DNA of 64,000 nt, taken from contig NZ_CP021731.1 in the NCBI RefSeq assembly GCF_003628555.1, positions 2,170,001-2,234,000 on the forward strand, read 5' to 3'. The notes under the pieces are model-generated. The model searched no databases, was not told the origin of the DNA, and saw only the letters and a program-made list of their open reading frames with translations. The DNA comes from Azoarcus sp. DN11 (lineage in GTDB: Bacteria > Pseudomonadota > Gammaproteobacteria > Burkholderiales > Rhodocyclaceae). How positions within the stretch are numbered: the first letter of the stretch is position 1; every line of letters starts with the position of its first letter. Of the stretch, positions 1 to 8,485 are shown one piece after another. The position numbers were made by a program, and so were the translations under genes.

Positions 1-690
1 GACGAGCGCGTGCCGGTGTTCGCCTCCGGCCTCGGCTCGCCCGCCTTCCTGCTCAAGCGCGCGCATGAACTCGGCATGCAGGTGTGGGGCCTGGTCGGCA
101 AGCCCACGCAGGCGAAGAAGCAGCTCGCCGCCGGCAGCGACGTCATCATTGCGCAGGGCTACGACGCGGCCGGTCACACTGGCAACATCGGCACCTTCTC
201 CATCGTGCCGCAGGTCGTCGATGCCGCGCGCGGCACCGGCGTGCCGGTCATCGCCGCTGGCGGCGTCACCACCGGGCGCCACCTCGCCGCGGCGCTCGCG
301 CTCGGTGCGGACGGCGTGTGGACCGGCTCGCTGTGGCTCGCGTCGCGCGAATCGGACGTCAATCTCCCGCTCAAGGAGCGCCTCATCGAGGCCGAGACCG
401 ACGACACCGTTTACTCCAACTGCATCTCCGGCTACACCATGCGCACCACGCGCAGCCCCTGGCACAACGAATGGGGCAGCGACGCCGCGCCGGACGTGCT
501 CAAGCCGCCGCTGCAGATGATCCTGTCGTCGAACTACATCCAGGGCTCGCTCGACTACCAGCGCAAGGACCTCATGACCGAGGCCGCCGGGCAGGGCATC
601 CATTACGTCACCGAGATGAAGCCCGCGCGCCAGATCCTGTCGGATATCGTTGAGGAGGCCCTCGATGTCTTCGACCGCTTCGCAGCCTGA
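1..690 (+). CDS. Nitronate monooxygenase / NAD(P)H-dependent flavin oxidoreductase (3' part)
   Basis: The reading frame is open from the first base, so the 5' end of the gene lies outside the window. The visible ~229 residues carry the FMN-phosphate-binding half of a TIM barrel of the 2-nitropropane dioxygenase / FabK-like family: an AQGYDAAGHTG segment, then PVIAAGGVTTGRHLAAALAL and GADGVWTGSLWLAS. Family members oxidise nitronates or act as enoyl-ACP-type reductases; next to etfB and CoA-thioester genes a role in acyl-CoA or nitro-compound metabolism is possible but not shown. The end overlaps the next reading frame by 26 bases, which suggests co-transcription. Family call is confident; substrate is unknown. 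Confidence 0.85.
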   Translation, partial: DERVPVFASGLGSPAFLLKRAHELGMQVWGLVGKPTQAKKQLAAGSDVIIAQGYDAAGHTGNIGTFSIVPQVVDAARGTGVPVIAAGGVTTGRHLAAALALGADGVWTGSLWLASRESDVNLPLKERLIEAETDDTVYSNCISGYTMRTTRSPWHNEWGSDAAPDVLKPPLQMILSSNYIQGSLDYQRKDLMTEAAGQGIHYVTEMKPARQILSDIVEEALDVFDRFAA

Positions 691-991
691 GCCCTTGGCT
701 GACAAGGGATTTCGCCCCGGTTTCGATCCGGCGGTGAGCGGCCGCGTCGCCGACTGTGACGGCGGCCGCCCCATCGGCGGCACAAAATTCGCCGGCCGCC
801 AGGAATTCACCGGCACGCTCACCGGCGCCTACCGCGACTTCGGCCCCTATCCCTGGCGCTGGTACCTGCTCGCGCGCCTCACACGCAAACCCGAAGGCTT
901 CGCGCACGACGCCGTGTGGTGCGACGCGGACAGCCTCGACCTCACCGGCGCGGTCGACCCCGCCGGCCCCAGCCAACCCGAACAGGAGTGA
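665..991 (+). CDS. Small hypothetical protein
   Basis: A 108-residue protein beginning at an ATG inside the end of the upstream flavoprotein gene and ending 6 bases before the etfB start, so it sits in one transcription unit with both. An earlier in-frame ATG at 650 is possible. No signal peptide or membrane segment is seen; the middle is rich in Gly, Arg and Tyr (RDFGPYPWRWYLLARL) and it ends in an acidic Pro-rich tail. I do not recognise the family. Codon use matches the neighbours and the tight spacing argues for a real gene. The position between an FMN enzyme and an ETF subunit suggests an accessory role, but that is only inference. Confidence 0.55.
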   Translation: MSSTASQPEPLADKGFRPGFDPAVSGRVADCDGGRPIGGTKFAGRQEFTGTLTGAYRDFGPYPWRWYLLARLTRKPEGFAHDAVWCDADSLDLTGAVDPAGPSQPEQE

Positions 992-997
992 CGCGCC

Positions 998-1786
998 ATG
1001 CGAATCGTCGTATGCGTGAAGGAAGTGCTCGATCCGGCCGCGGTCAACAACTACGCGCTCGCCGGTAACCTCAGGATCGGCGCCGACGGCTGCACCCCCG
1101 ACGTCGCCGCCATCCCGCGCCTCATCAACGGCTATGACGAACAGGCGATGGAAGCCGCGCTGCGCATCCGCGACCAGGGCGTCGCCTGCACCATCACCGC
1201 CGTCACCATCGGCCAGGACCGCAAGGACCTGCTGAAATACTGCGCCGCCCTCGGCGCCGACGAAATCGTCGCCATCGACCCCGGCAGCGCCGCGCTCGAC
1301 GGCCAGGCCGTCGCCAACATCCTCGCCGCCTACGTGAAGCACACCGGCGGAGCCGACCTCGTCCTGTGCGGCCGCCAGGCCTCGGACGACGACCAGGGCA
1401 TCGTCCCGCTGCTCCTCGCCGAAAAGCTCGGCTTCGCCTCCGCCACCCTGGCGCGCGCGGTCGAGGTCGACGGCAACAGCGTCACGGTGATCCGCGCCAC
1501 CGCCGACGGCGACGAAACCGTCCGCGGCCCGCTCCCCGCCGTCGTCACCGTCAGCAACGAACTGGGGACGCCGCGCTTCCCCACTGCGAAGGCGAAGATG
1601 GCGGCGCGGAAGATGAGTCCCGTCGAACTCGACCCCGCCGCGTTGGGCCTCACCGCGCAGGACCTTCAGCCAGCAGTGGTGATGCTGCGGCAGTATGTGC
1701 CGAAGGTGCAGGGGAACTGTCAGTTTCTGACCGGGTCGGCGGCGGAGATTGCGCGGGAGTTGATGGAGAAAATTCGGGCGGCGTAG
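998..1786 (+). CDS. etfB: Electron transfer flavoprotein beta subunit
   Basis: A 262-residue EtfB. It starts MRIVVCVKEVLDP, the usual beginning of the adenine-nucleotide alpha-hydrolase fold of EtfB, and carries the conserved NGYDEQAMEAALRI segment, the LGADEIVAID motif and the VLCGRQASDDDQGIVPLLLA nucleotide-binding region. EtfB pairs with EtfA to carry electrons from acyl-CoA dehydrogenases. An AGGAG ribosome site lies 9 bases before the ATG. Normally etfA follows directly; here it does not, and the only etfA in the window is at 48774, next to the FeS quinone-reductase gene. The insertion of foreign-looking DNA just downstream may explain the separation. Confident in family; pairing with the distant EtfA is inferred. 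Confidence 0.92.
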   Translation: MRIVVCVKEVLDPAAVNNYALAGNLRIGADGCTPDVAAIPRLINGYDEQAMEAALRIRDQGVACTITAVTIGQDRKDLLKYCAALGADEIVAIDPGSAALDGQAVANILAAYVKHTGGADLVLCGRQASDDDQGIVPLLLAEKLGFASATLARAVEVDGNSVTVIRATADGDETVRGPLPAVVTVSNELGTPRFPTAKAKMAARKMSPVELDPAALGLTAQDLQPAVVMLRQYVPKVQGNCQFLTGSAAEIARELMEKIRAA

Positions 1787-1862
1787 GGACGAGACGCAGT
1801 CGAAGTGAAGGCCCCGGCGTACTGTGACTGCTCCGGCTCTCTGCGTTAACGTCTCTTACCGA

Positions 1863-1887
1863 GCCCCTGTGCTGTTGCGCAAGGGGC
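1863..1887 (+). terminator. Possible hairpin after etfB
   Basis: GCCCC at 1863-1867 and GGGGC at 1883-1887 can pair, with weaker pairing inside, 77 bases after the etfB stop. No T-run follows, so this is at best a Rho-assisted stop or a stabilising 3' hairpin. The rest of 1787-2011 shows no recognisable gene. Confidence 0.25.
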
Positions 1888-2011
1888 CGGTAATCACTTG
1901 AAAGGGCAAGGTTAGAAGCGAAGTGTCGCGCCGCTGTTGTTGATGCCGATGGTGGACCCAGAGCAGGTTACTTGGATCGCCAAACCTCAAACCGTCAGCA
2001 CCGCACATACC

Positions 2012-2911
2012 CTATATCTCTGCTGCTGTCATTTTTCCAAGTACCAGAGCTATGATGGACCATGCAATTTCATTAATTGGTCTAAAGAAGGCGTCAGCAT
2101 CCACAATTTCTTTCGATGAGGCACTCTGATTGCTTCCGGAAAGGTGGTGGAAAAATTTATTCCGGACGTCGACGAGAAACCCAAACGCTTTATTGAACTC
2201 AATCTCCACTCCCGCTGGTGTCACCGTGCCGTGTTTCGAATGAGTGCCTCTAATGTATTTTTCAAATGGAACGCGATAAATAGGATCAAAATTCAGTATA
2301 TATCTATGTTTTGAAATTACCAAATCTTTTTCAAAAATATGTCCTATGAATTTATCGCAAAACTTTAACTCTCCGTCCCCTGATGAAATTAGAGCTCGAA
2401 GATCATTGAATGCTTTTACGTAATTAGTTGAATGACGGGCATGAAAAAATGGAAGCGCATAGCTCATATGCTCAAGTGCGCGATAAACATACACGAAACC
2501 AGAGAGGTCGTTGCCCTCTTTGGAGGCAACAAGAGATCTCGCGATTTCGTTTAAAAGAACTTCAAAGAAACCTTTATTGGTTCCCGCTGCGTGAAAAAAC
2601 TTGTCTAAAGAGCAGGCGATTGTGTAGGACAGGAAATTTCCATTTCTGTCCTGCATTCCCAATCCAGGAAAAGCGCGCAAGACATCTGGGCCGAGCGAGA
2701 ATCCTTGCCTGAGAGGAGATCCTAGAACAAAGAAGTTGCGCTCCTGCGACGCGCTTGGTCCTCCTTTGAGTTCAATCCTTACGCCCCCTAATAGTGTCCT
2801 GAACAAGACCAAGGCGTGGGGGCTTTTTGGATGCAACTGAAGGCTCTTTGCCCTACTCTCGTCACGAAATGGAATAGCATTATAGATGCTTATGTAGCCA
2901 TTTGAAAACAT
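2012..2911 (-). CDS. HEPN-motif protein, second gene of an AT-rich two-gene unit
   Basis: A 299-residue protein with no family I can name. Near the C-terminus it has VDVRNKFFHHL, in which Arg250 and His255 form the R-x4-H signature (RN...H type) of HEPN ribonucleases; it sits in a helical C-terminal stretch, as in HEPN toxins. The N-terminal 100 residues look like a beta-rich uncharacterised domain. The ATG lies 2 bases after the stop of the DGQHR-like gene, so the two are almost certainly translated from one message. The DNA here is visibly AT-richer than the flanks and uses rare-looking codons, indicating recent transfer. An RNase effector or abortive-infection role is inferred from the motif and context only. 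Confidence 0.6.
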   Translation of the reverse strand: MFSNGYISIYNAIPFRDESRAKSLQLHPKSPHALVLFRTLLGGVRIELKGGPSASQERNFFVLGSPLRQGFSLGPDVLRAFPGLGMQDRNGNFLSYTIACSLDKFFHAAGTNKGFFEVLLNEIARSLVASKEGNDLSGFVYVYRALEHMSYALPFFHARHSTNYVKAFNDLRALISSGDGELKFCDKFIGHIFEKDLVISKHRYILNFDPIYRVPFEKYIRGTHSKHGTVTPAGVEIEFNKAFGFLVDVRNKFFHHLSGSNQSASSKEIVDADAFFRPINEIAWSIIALVLGKMTAAEI

Positions 2912-2913
2912 TC

Positions 2914-3945
2914 CTAGACCTCTTGACTAATCTCGTCAAGAATTTCGTCGCTATCTAGGTTTGACATTCTGCTGATGTTTTCAACAAAATACTTAACTGC
3001 TTTTCGGCGTGCATTACCTAATTTGATCTTAGATACGTTAATTCCTGAGAAAGCGGCCTCAAATACCTGCAGCGATTCTATCAATGCTTCGTCGGTGAGT
3101 TCTGAAATGTTTTGGGCGGATTTACGGGATCCGGCGCAAAATCCGATTACATTATTCTGAACCATAATCCAATCACGGGTTTCTGCTCTGTTGTATAGGC
3201 GCTCTATTTGGCATATGACATCTTCAAAGCTTGTTTCCGAGACGGTAAGGTCGGAGTTCATGATTTTTGAAGCCAGGAGCTCATCCATTTTTTCTTGGAT
3301 GATTTTGTCGTTGTCAACATTAACGCTCTCGCTGAGAAAGGCTAGATATCCCTTAATTAGGTCTGCTTTTTTAAAAGCGCCGCGCTTCCGCTTTTGTCCT
3401 GGAGTACGTTTTTCGGCTTGAATATTGATTCCTGATTCATCGAAATCATAGATATTTGAGGCGACGATCTCAATCTGGTGACGAGCGGTCATTGGCTTTT
3501 GGCCATTGTTAAGCGTAATCATCCTATAGAGCAGCAGGTCCATTGAGTGGCAAATCAAAATATTAAGAAAGACCGGTCTGTCAATCGGGAAATCCTTTGG
3601 TGATCGTTTGTATGCGCGATCTATCGTATTAAGACGCTGCATGCCGTCAAGAACAAAAAATTCGTCAATTCTGTTAGCAATCAGGTCTCGTGCATCTTCT
3701 GTTGCGGTTGGGCTCTCTGCATCCCCGTCAACGATCGCTAGGGTCAGTGAAGGCATGATGCATCCGCCCACGATATCTTTGGCTAGTCGGTCGTAAAATT
3801 TTGGGTTCTGTACCTCGCGTTGTATGTCAAGTCGTCCTATGAGGGGGACTAGTTTTTCTAATGCAAATCTGTAATCAGCCTGTGCACTGATAAAAGTACT
3901 TCTAATGACGGAGTCAAATTCGACGCTGTGAACAACAAGATTCAT
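2914..3945 (-). CDS. DGQHR / DUF262-like (ParB-Srx superfamily) protein
   Basis: A 343-residue protein. Its key motif is FFVLDGMQRLNTI at residues 97-108, a DG-x-QR signature shared by DGQHR-domain (DndB-like) and DUF262 proteins, whose ParB-like fold often binds or hydrolyses nucleotides or acts in DNA-defence systems. An RE-x-QNPKF segment with an RLAKDIVGG stretch before it and LNNGQKPMTARHQIEIV after it fit the same fold. A GGAGA ribosome site lies about 8 bases before the ATG. No DUF1524 or helicase part follows, unlike GmrSD proteins. It is the first gene of a two-gene unit with the HEPN-motif protein, in AT-rich DNA between ordinary high-GC genes. Role as sensor or regulator of the HEPN partner is inference. 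Confidence 0.6.
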   Translation of the reverse strand: MNLVVHSVEFDSVIRSTFISAQADYRFALEKLVPLIGRLDIQREVQNPKFYDRLAKDIVGGCIMPSLTLAIVDGDAESPTATEDARDLIANRIDEFFVLDGMQRLNTIDRAYKRSPKDFPIDRPVFLNILICHSMDLLLYRMITLNNGQKPMTARHQIEIVASNIYDFDESGINIQAEKRTPGQKRKRGAFKKADLIKGYLAFLSESVNVDNDKIIQEKMDELLASKIMNSDLTVSETSFEDVICQIERLYNRAETRDWIMVQNNVIGFCAGSRKSAQNISELTDEALIESLQVFEAAFSGINVSKIKLGNARRKAVKYFVENISRMSNLDSDEILDEISQEV

Positions 3946-4116
3946 AAAAAATCTCCGAGTAATTATTGAAAAGAATGCTAATTTTTACGGTAGGGGTATG
4001 TTTTTAGAGCGTACCATACGTATTCAACGAACGAACGGGCTGGAAGTTCGAAGCACTTCGCCATGGGGACGCGAAAATAGGGGACAGACCACGATTTACC
4101 CTCAACGCCACCGCTA

Positions 4117-5241
4117 TTACCCGGCCGCGGCTTTGCCGTCCGCCCTCAGGCGGAAGTAACGAGCGGCTCCGCTTCCCCGCATTTCGAACAGCCCGGTCGC
4201 CTTTAAGGCCTCGGTCAAGGTGGAATGACCCGAATTTTCGACGCGCTGGCCGGCTCCCTTGAGTTTCTGCCCGACGCTGCTGACCAGTGCCCAGCCGTTC
4301 GCGGCGGTGGCGTCTTTGACCGCCTGGATGAGGGCCGCGCGGTAGGTTTGCGGGGAAGGGGGCTTCGGGGCCGCAGCGGGCGCAGCCGGCCGCGATCCGT
4401 TCGAGGGGCGGCAGAAATAGCTGTGGCCGTTCTTGTACGGGCGCTGGACGAGTTCGAACGCGGCGGTCTTCTGGATCAGGTCGATGAACTTGGTACAGCC
4501 GTATGTGCGCGGATCGAAGTCGGAATGATTGGCGTGGATGTACGAGGACACGTGCCCGAGCAGCGCCCAGCCGAGTTCGTCTGCGACATTGGTATAGGCG
4601 CGCATCAGCAGGTTGAGCGCGAGCGCCGGCGGTTTGAAGGACGGCGCTGGCGGAGGTTCCGTTGCCTGTGCCGGGACCGGCGTTTGCGGCAGCACGATGT
4701 CGTCGGCCGGGGCGGCTTGCGCGGCGATGGCGGGAGCTGCGGCCGGGATCGATGTGGCGCCTTCGGGAGCGGGAATACCGTTCTGGGAATCGGGTTGGCG
4801 TGTGTTGAGCAGGTTCTCGACGTAGATGTAGCGGTCGCAGGCATTCACGAAGGCTTTCGGCGCCTTCTTTTCGCCGAAACCATAGACGACGAGTCCATCC
4901 TCGCGGATGCGGGTTGCGAGGCGCGTGAAGTCACTGTCGCTGCTGACCAGGCAGAACCCTTCGAAACGCCGCGAATGCAGCAGGTCCATTGCATCGATGA
5001 TCAGCGCGCTGTCGCTGGCATTCTTGCCGACGGTATATCGGTATTGCTGGATTGGCTGGATCGCATGTTCGGCCAGCTTGGTCTTCCAGGCCGCGAGATT
5101 GGACGTGGTGAAGTCCCCGTAGATGCGGCGGACCGTGATCCGTGCATGTCGGGTGATTTCTTCGAGGATGGGCGCGATGAATTCCTGGCTGACGTTGTCG
5201 GCGTCGATCAGAACGGCGAAAGAGGGGAGTTCGTACTTCAT
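4117..5241 (-). CDS. NYN-domain putative RNase with two OST-HTH/LOTUS domains
   Basis: 374 residues from the ATG at 5241 (MKYELPSFAVLIDADN); an upstream in-frame ATG at 5277 is less likely because the NYN fold begins right after this Met. Residues 5-145 form a NYN (PIN-like, LabA/DUF88) domain with the acidic residues Asp13/Asp15, Asp77, Asp83 and Asp102/Asp104 (LVSSDSDF). A Pro/Ala-rich linker follows, then two OST-HTH (LOTUS) RNA-binding winged-helix domains, roughly residues 205-280 and 300-370. The combination is typical of bacterial NYN-LOTUS proteins thought to cut or bind structured RNA. Its two ends occur again at 6974-7171 as a deleted copy. The gene lies between the DGQHR-HEPN unit and two Fic genes. 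Confidence 0.85.
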   Translation of the reverse strand: MKYELPSFAVLIDADNVSQEFIAPILEEITRHARITVRRIYGDFTTSNLAAWKTKLAEHAIQPIQQYRYTVGKNASDSALIIDAMDLLHSRRFEGFCLVSSDSDFTRLATRIREDGLVVYGFGEKKAPKAFVNACDRYIYVENLLNTRQPDSQNGIPAPEGATSIPAAAPAIAAQAAPADDIVLPQTPVPAQATEPPPAPSFKPPALALNLLMRAYTNVADELGWALLGHVSSYIHANHSDFDPRTYGCTKFIDLIQKTAAFELVQRPYKNGHSYFCRPSNGSRPAAPAAAPKPPSPQTYRAALIQAVKDATAANGWALVSSVGQKLKGAGQRVENSGHSTLTEALKATGLFEMRGSGAARYFRLRADGKAAAG

Positions 5242-5329
5242 CCCTTGGAGTCCCCGGCGGCAGTGGCGATGACGCAATGATAGCCGGTCGGGATAAGGAT
5301 CGGAGTTTGCAAGCCGCGATGAGTAGGTT

Positions 5330-5499
5330 CCTTCCCTTTCAAGGGGGTGAGGGCGGGGTTTCGCGAAGCATCGCTTCGCGCCGACCGAGCGGGCGGGCTG
5401 TGCAAAGCCAGCCCTCCGGACAGGATGGGGATGGGTTTCTTGCAGGCGCTGCGGAGTCCACCCATCCCCACCCCACCCCTCCCCTTGAAGGGGAGGGAG
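5330..5499. repeat. Palindromic GC-rich dispersed repeat, long form (copy A)
   Basis: This fills most of the 412-base gap 5242-5653. The outer arms are CCTTCCCTTTCAAGGGGG-like on the left and CCCTCCCCTTGAAGGGGAGG on the right, with inner GATGGGGATGGGTTT and ACCCATCCCCACCCC segments, so the whole can fold on itself. The centre holds an extra ~65 bases with small hairpins (CGCGAAGCATCGCTTCGCG). Related copies are at 13741, 17650 and 39345. No gene is supported here. Confidence 0.8.
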
Positions 5500-5653
5500 C
5501 CACGTTGTGCAAGCACTACTACACTCGCCAAATGGCGCCGGGCAGATCAGTGGTCGGCGAACTGATGTATCACGCCGAACCGCTGCGTCAAAACGCTCAG
5601 CCGCCTGTCAAGGGGCAACACCCAAGTCCAGGCGTCATCAGTGTGAATCCCAA

Positions 5654-6814
5654 CTATTCGCCCTGCCCCGGCCAATGAACCTGGTAGCGCGTCGAGCGGC
5701 CCCCGCCGGGGAGTTTTTCGAGGCAGCCTTTCGCGACGAGATCGGCCAGATGGCGGGTTGCCGTGGCCTTGGACACCTTGGCGACGGCCTGATATTGCGC
5801 GGCGCTGATGCCGTGCTCGCAGCCTCCCCGGTTCGGCTGCTCTCCATCCAGGAGGCGGTTGAGCACCTTGATCTGCTCCAGGCTGAGCGCGTCGGCGCGA
5901 TGCGCCAGCCAGAAGCGGCTTTTGCCGAGCACCAGGTCGATCTGTGCCGAAGCCGCCTCGATGGCGCGCAGCAGGGTGCGCAGAAACCAGTCGAGCCACG
6001 GCGTGAGGTCGAGCGGGCCGGTCGTCGCCTTCATCTTCTGGGCGGTTTCGAGCTGCGCATAGTAGCCCTTGCGATCGGCGAGGATGGCGACCGACATGGC
6101 GTAGAGACGGATGCTCCGCGGTTCGCCCTGGGCAAGGGCGAGATCGGTGAGGGCGCGGGTGATGCGACCGTTGCCGTCGTCGAAGGGGTGCAAGGTGACG
6201 AACCAGAAATGGGCGATTGCCGCCCGCAGCAGCGGGTCGAGCGCCGGATCGTCGCGGCTGGTGTTGAACCATGCGAGAAATTCGCCGATGCGGGCCTCGA
6301 GCCCGTCGCGCGGCGGTGCTTCGAAGTGCACGGTGGGGCGGTCGATGCGTCCGGAGACGACCTGCATGACATCGGTTCCGCGCCAGCTTCCGATGCGGAC
6401 CCTTTGGCCGAGGAGGCCGTCGTCCCCGGCGAACAGCCAGGCGTGCCACTGCAGCAGGCGGGCTTCGTCGAGGGGGGCATCGAGGTTGTGGGTGACGTCC
6501 CACATGATCTGGGCGACGCCTTCGCTGCGCGGCTCCGGGCGGGTTTCGTGTCCCTGGGGCAGCCCGAGGCGACGGGCAATACTGGAGCGCACCGAGCCCA
6601 CATTCAGCGTTTCGCCCTCGATCGCGCTGGAATTGACGATGTTCTGCAGCATCGCGTCGAGGGGGAATTCCGCGCGCAGTTCGGGCCCGGAGCCTTGAGC
6701 GCGGCCGAGCAGCACCCCTTGGGCGAGCGTTACCCGGCGCAACAAGATGGCCAGTGCGTCGGGCTGCCAGGAAAAGTGCGGCCAGTCGGGGTGTTGCCAG
6801 ATCCAGCGGAGCAT
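5654..6814 (-). CDS. Fic-family protein with DUF4172 N-terminal region
   Basis: 386 residues. Residues 1-80 match the DUF4172 type N-terminus (WIWQHPDWPHFSW) and contain the inhibitory-helix motif S62-S-A-I-E66-G67 of the (S/T)xxxE(G/N) class, so this is an N-terminally self-inhibited (class II) Fic enzyme. The catalytic loop is perfect: HPFDDGNGRITR at 209-220 with His209 as general base and Asp/Glu-Gly-Asn-Gly-Arg for ATP-Mg. A winged-helix region (residues ~330-380) closes the protein. Such enzymes AMPylate protein targets; the target is unknown. It lies downstream of a NYN gene region and is followed upstream by gene scars, suggesting a Fic-NYN block that was duplicated. Confidence 0.9.
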   Translation of the reverse strand: MLRWIWQHPDWPHFSWQPDALAILLRRVTLAQGVLLGRAQGSGPELRAEFPLDAMLQNIVNSSAIEGETLNVGSVRSSIARRLGLPQGHETRPEPRSEGVAQIMWDVTHNLDAPLDEARLLQWHAWLFAGDDGLLGQRVRIGSWRGTDVMQVVSGRIDRPTVHFEAPPRDGLEARIGEFLAWFNTSRDDPALDPLLRAAIAHFWFVTLHPFDDGNGRITRALTDLALAQGEPRSIRLYAMSVAILADRKGYYAQLETAQKMKATTGPLDLTPWLDWFLRTLLRAIEAASAQIDLVLGKSRFWLAHRADALSLEQIKVLNRLLDGEQPNRGGCEHGISAAQYQAVAKVSKATATRHLADLVAKGCLEKLPGGGRSTRYQVHWPGQGE

Positions 6815-6934
6815 GGCGGAAAATTCGGGTTGCTTGAGCCGAATCCTAGCATCATTCGGCTCATGTTTTGAGCCTGTTGCGTGCTGCTCAGCCTGGTTTT
6901 CGCCTCAAGGCAGGACTTCGCACACGCGCGAGGG

Positions 6935-6967
6935 TCAGGCCAGCGGAATCACCCCGCCCAGCAACAG
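6935..6967 (-). pseudogene. Scar: last codons of a LuxR gene
   Basis: 29 bases (6939-6967) are identical to 8490-8518, the end of the LuxR-type gene. On the minus strand they encode RLLLGGVIPLA and a stop in the same frame as the real gene. Nothing else of that gene remains here, so this is a leftover from a duplication or insertion at the luxR 3' end. The gap 6815-7228 holds only this and the NYN scar next to it. Confidence 0.8.
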
Positions 6968-6973
6968 CCGCAC

Positions 6974-7171
6974 AGAAAATAGGAGACAGACCACGATTTA
7001 TCCTCAACGCCCCTGCGTTAGCCGGCCGCGGCTTTGCCGTCGACTCTGAGGCGGAATTCCTGGCTGACGTTGTCGGCGTCGATCAGAACGGCGAAGGAGG
7101 GGAGTTCGTACTTCATCCCTTGGAGTCCCCGGCGGCAGTGGCGATGACACTATGATAGCCGGCCGGGATGC
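6974..7171 (-). pseudogene. Deleted second copy of the NYN-LOTUS gene
   Basis: Bases ~6974-7053 match the 3' end and flank of the NYN gene (4075-4154), and ~7054-7171 match its 5' end and upstream flank (5182-5294). The ~1 kb between has been lost, with a GAA shared at the joint, which fits deletion by short homology. The start codon and first ~20 codons remain but the frame cannot give a functional protein. It precedes the second Fic gene in the same relative place as the intact NYN gene stands to the first. Confidence 0.85.
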
Positions 7172-7228
7172 TCCTTGGGTTTGGACAAATGCAGGTGTCC
7201 GGGAGGGGGCGGTGATGTGCCTGCCTTG

Positions 7229-8407
7229 TTACGAGCTCTCTCCGGGTTCCTGATTGAGCAGCTCGATATAGGCGCTGTAGGCAAAGACCCGGTTACGGCG
7301 ATTGCCGGTGAGTTCGCGCACGATCCCGAATTGGTGTTCCAGTGCGTCCAGCGCTTTTCCGACCGTTGCAGCGGTTAGGCCGGTGCGACGGGTAATGGCG
7401 GGAATGTTGGAGATGGGGCGGGCATAGAGTGCATCCAGGACTTGGGTGGCGGAGCCGGCGAGCCGGCCCATGCCCGCCAGGCGCGCCTTGTCTCGCGCGT
7501 GGAGCGCGGTGAGCCGCTGTGCGGTCGCAACCGCCTCGGTGGCCGTATCCGTGATGGCGTCGACGAAGAAGAGGAGCCATGCTTCCCAGTCGCCATGCGT
7601 GCGCACCTGCTGGAGCAACTCGTAGTAGGTCTGGCGATGGCGCTTGAAGAAGACCGACAGGTAGAGCAGGGGCTCCTGCAGCACGCCAGTCTCGACGAGG
7701 ACAAGGGGGATCAGCAGCCGCCCAAGCCGGCCGTTGCCATCCATGAAGGGGTGAATGGTCTCGAACTGGACGTGGGCGAGGGCTGCCTTGATGACCGGGG
7801 CTGTGTCCGCGTCGTTCAGGAAGCGTTCGAGGTTGGCGAAGCTGTCGTCGAGCAGACCGGGGGGCGGTGGCACGAACTGCGCCTCGTCGGCACGGTGACC
7901 GCCGATCCAGACCTGATTGCGCCGGAACTGGCCGGGGCTGCGCTGCACCCCGCGGCCCGAAGTCATCAGCGTCTCGTGCACTTCACAAATCAGCCGTCGA
8001 CTGAGGGGCAAGCCTTCGCGCAGACGGCGTATGCCGAGGTCCAGCGCACTGACATAGCAGGAGACCTCCTGCACGTCATCCATCGGCACACCCGGCATGG
8101 CCTCCATCTCGAAGAGCATCAGGTCGGAGAGTGAGGACTGGGTGCCCTCGATCTGGGAGGACATGACCGCTTCCTTGCGGACATAGCTGTACAGGAAAAG
8201 GCGCGCATCGGGCAGCAGGGTGCTGATCGCATCGAGCCGGCCCAGTGCCAGCAGGGCGGCATCGATGCGGGCCTGCAGCTTGCCGTCGATGGCGAGCGGA
8301 GGCTCCGGCGGCAAGGTGGCTGGTAAGAAAGCCTGGCAGGGATGACCGCCCGCGATGCTGGGAGTAAAGGTACCGGTGAGTCCGCGATGCATGGCAGGAA
8401 GACGCAA
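7229..8407 (-). CDS. Fic-family protein, Fic/DOC N-terminal type
   Basis: 392 residues; an ATG 15 bases downstream (8392) is an alternative start. The N-terminal helix bears the inhibitory motif S83-S-Q-I-E87-G88. The catalytic motif is HPFMDGNGRLGR at residues 219-230, complete. A FRRNQVWIGG target-binding flap lies at 161-170 and a C-terminal winged-helix region at ~320-375 may bind DNA or regulate. This subfamily differs from the first Fic protein in the window (different N-terminal domain, low similarity outside the motif), so they are not recent copies of each other. It is expected to AMPylate proteins, and is probably self-inhibited. It overlaps no neighbour; luxR lies 78 bases upstream. 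Confidence 0.9.
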   Translation of the reverse strand: MRLPAMHRGLTGTFTPSIAGGHPCQAFLPATLPPEPPLAIDGKLQARIDAALLALGRLDAISTLLPDARLFLYSYVRKEAVMSSQIEGTQSSLSDLMLFEMEAMPGVPMDDVQEVSCYVSALDLGIRRLREGLPLSRRLICEVHETLMTSGRGVQRSPGQFRRNQVWIGGHRADEAQFVPPPPGLLDDSFANLERFLNDADTAPVIKAALAHVQFETIHPFMDGNGRLGRLLIPLVLVETGVLQEPLLYLSVFFKRHRQTYYELLQQVRTHGDWEAWLLFFVDAITDTATEAVATAQRLTALHARDKARLAGMGRLAGSATQVLDALYARPISNIPAITRRTGLTAATVGKALDALEHQFGIVRELTGNRRNRVFAYSAYIELLNQEPGESS

Positions 8408-8485
8408 CCTAAAACAAGCGAATGCCTTATTTTACGATAAGGTGAAAATTAAAATAACGGCGACGCTTGTTTTACTTTGGGAACT

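Noticed and set aside
2428..2712. 94-codon plus-strand frame within the HEPN gene
   Set aside because: Antisense to the minus-strand gene, no ribosome site and no recognisable features.
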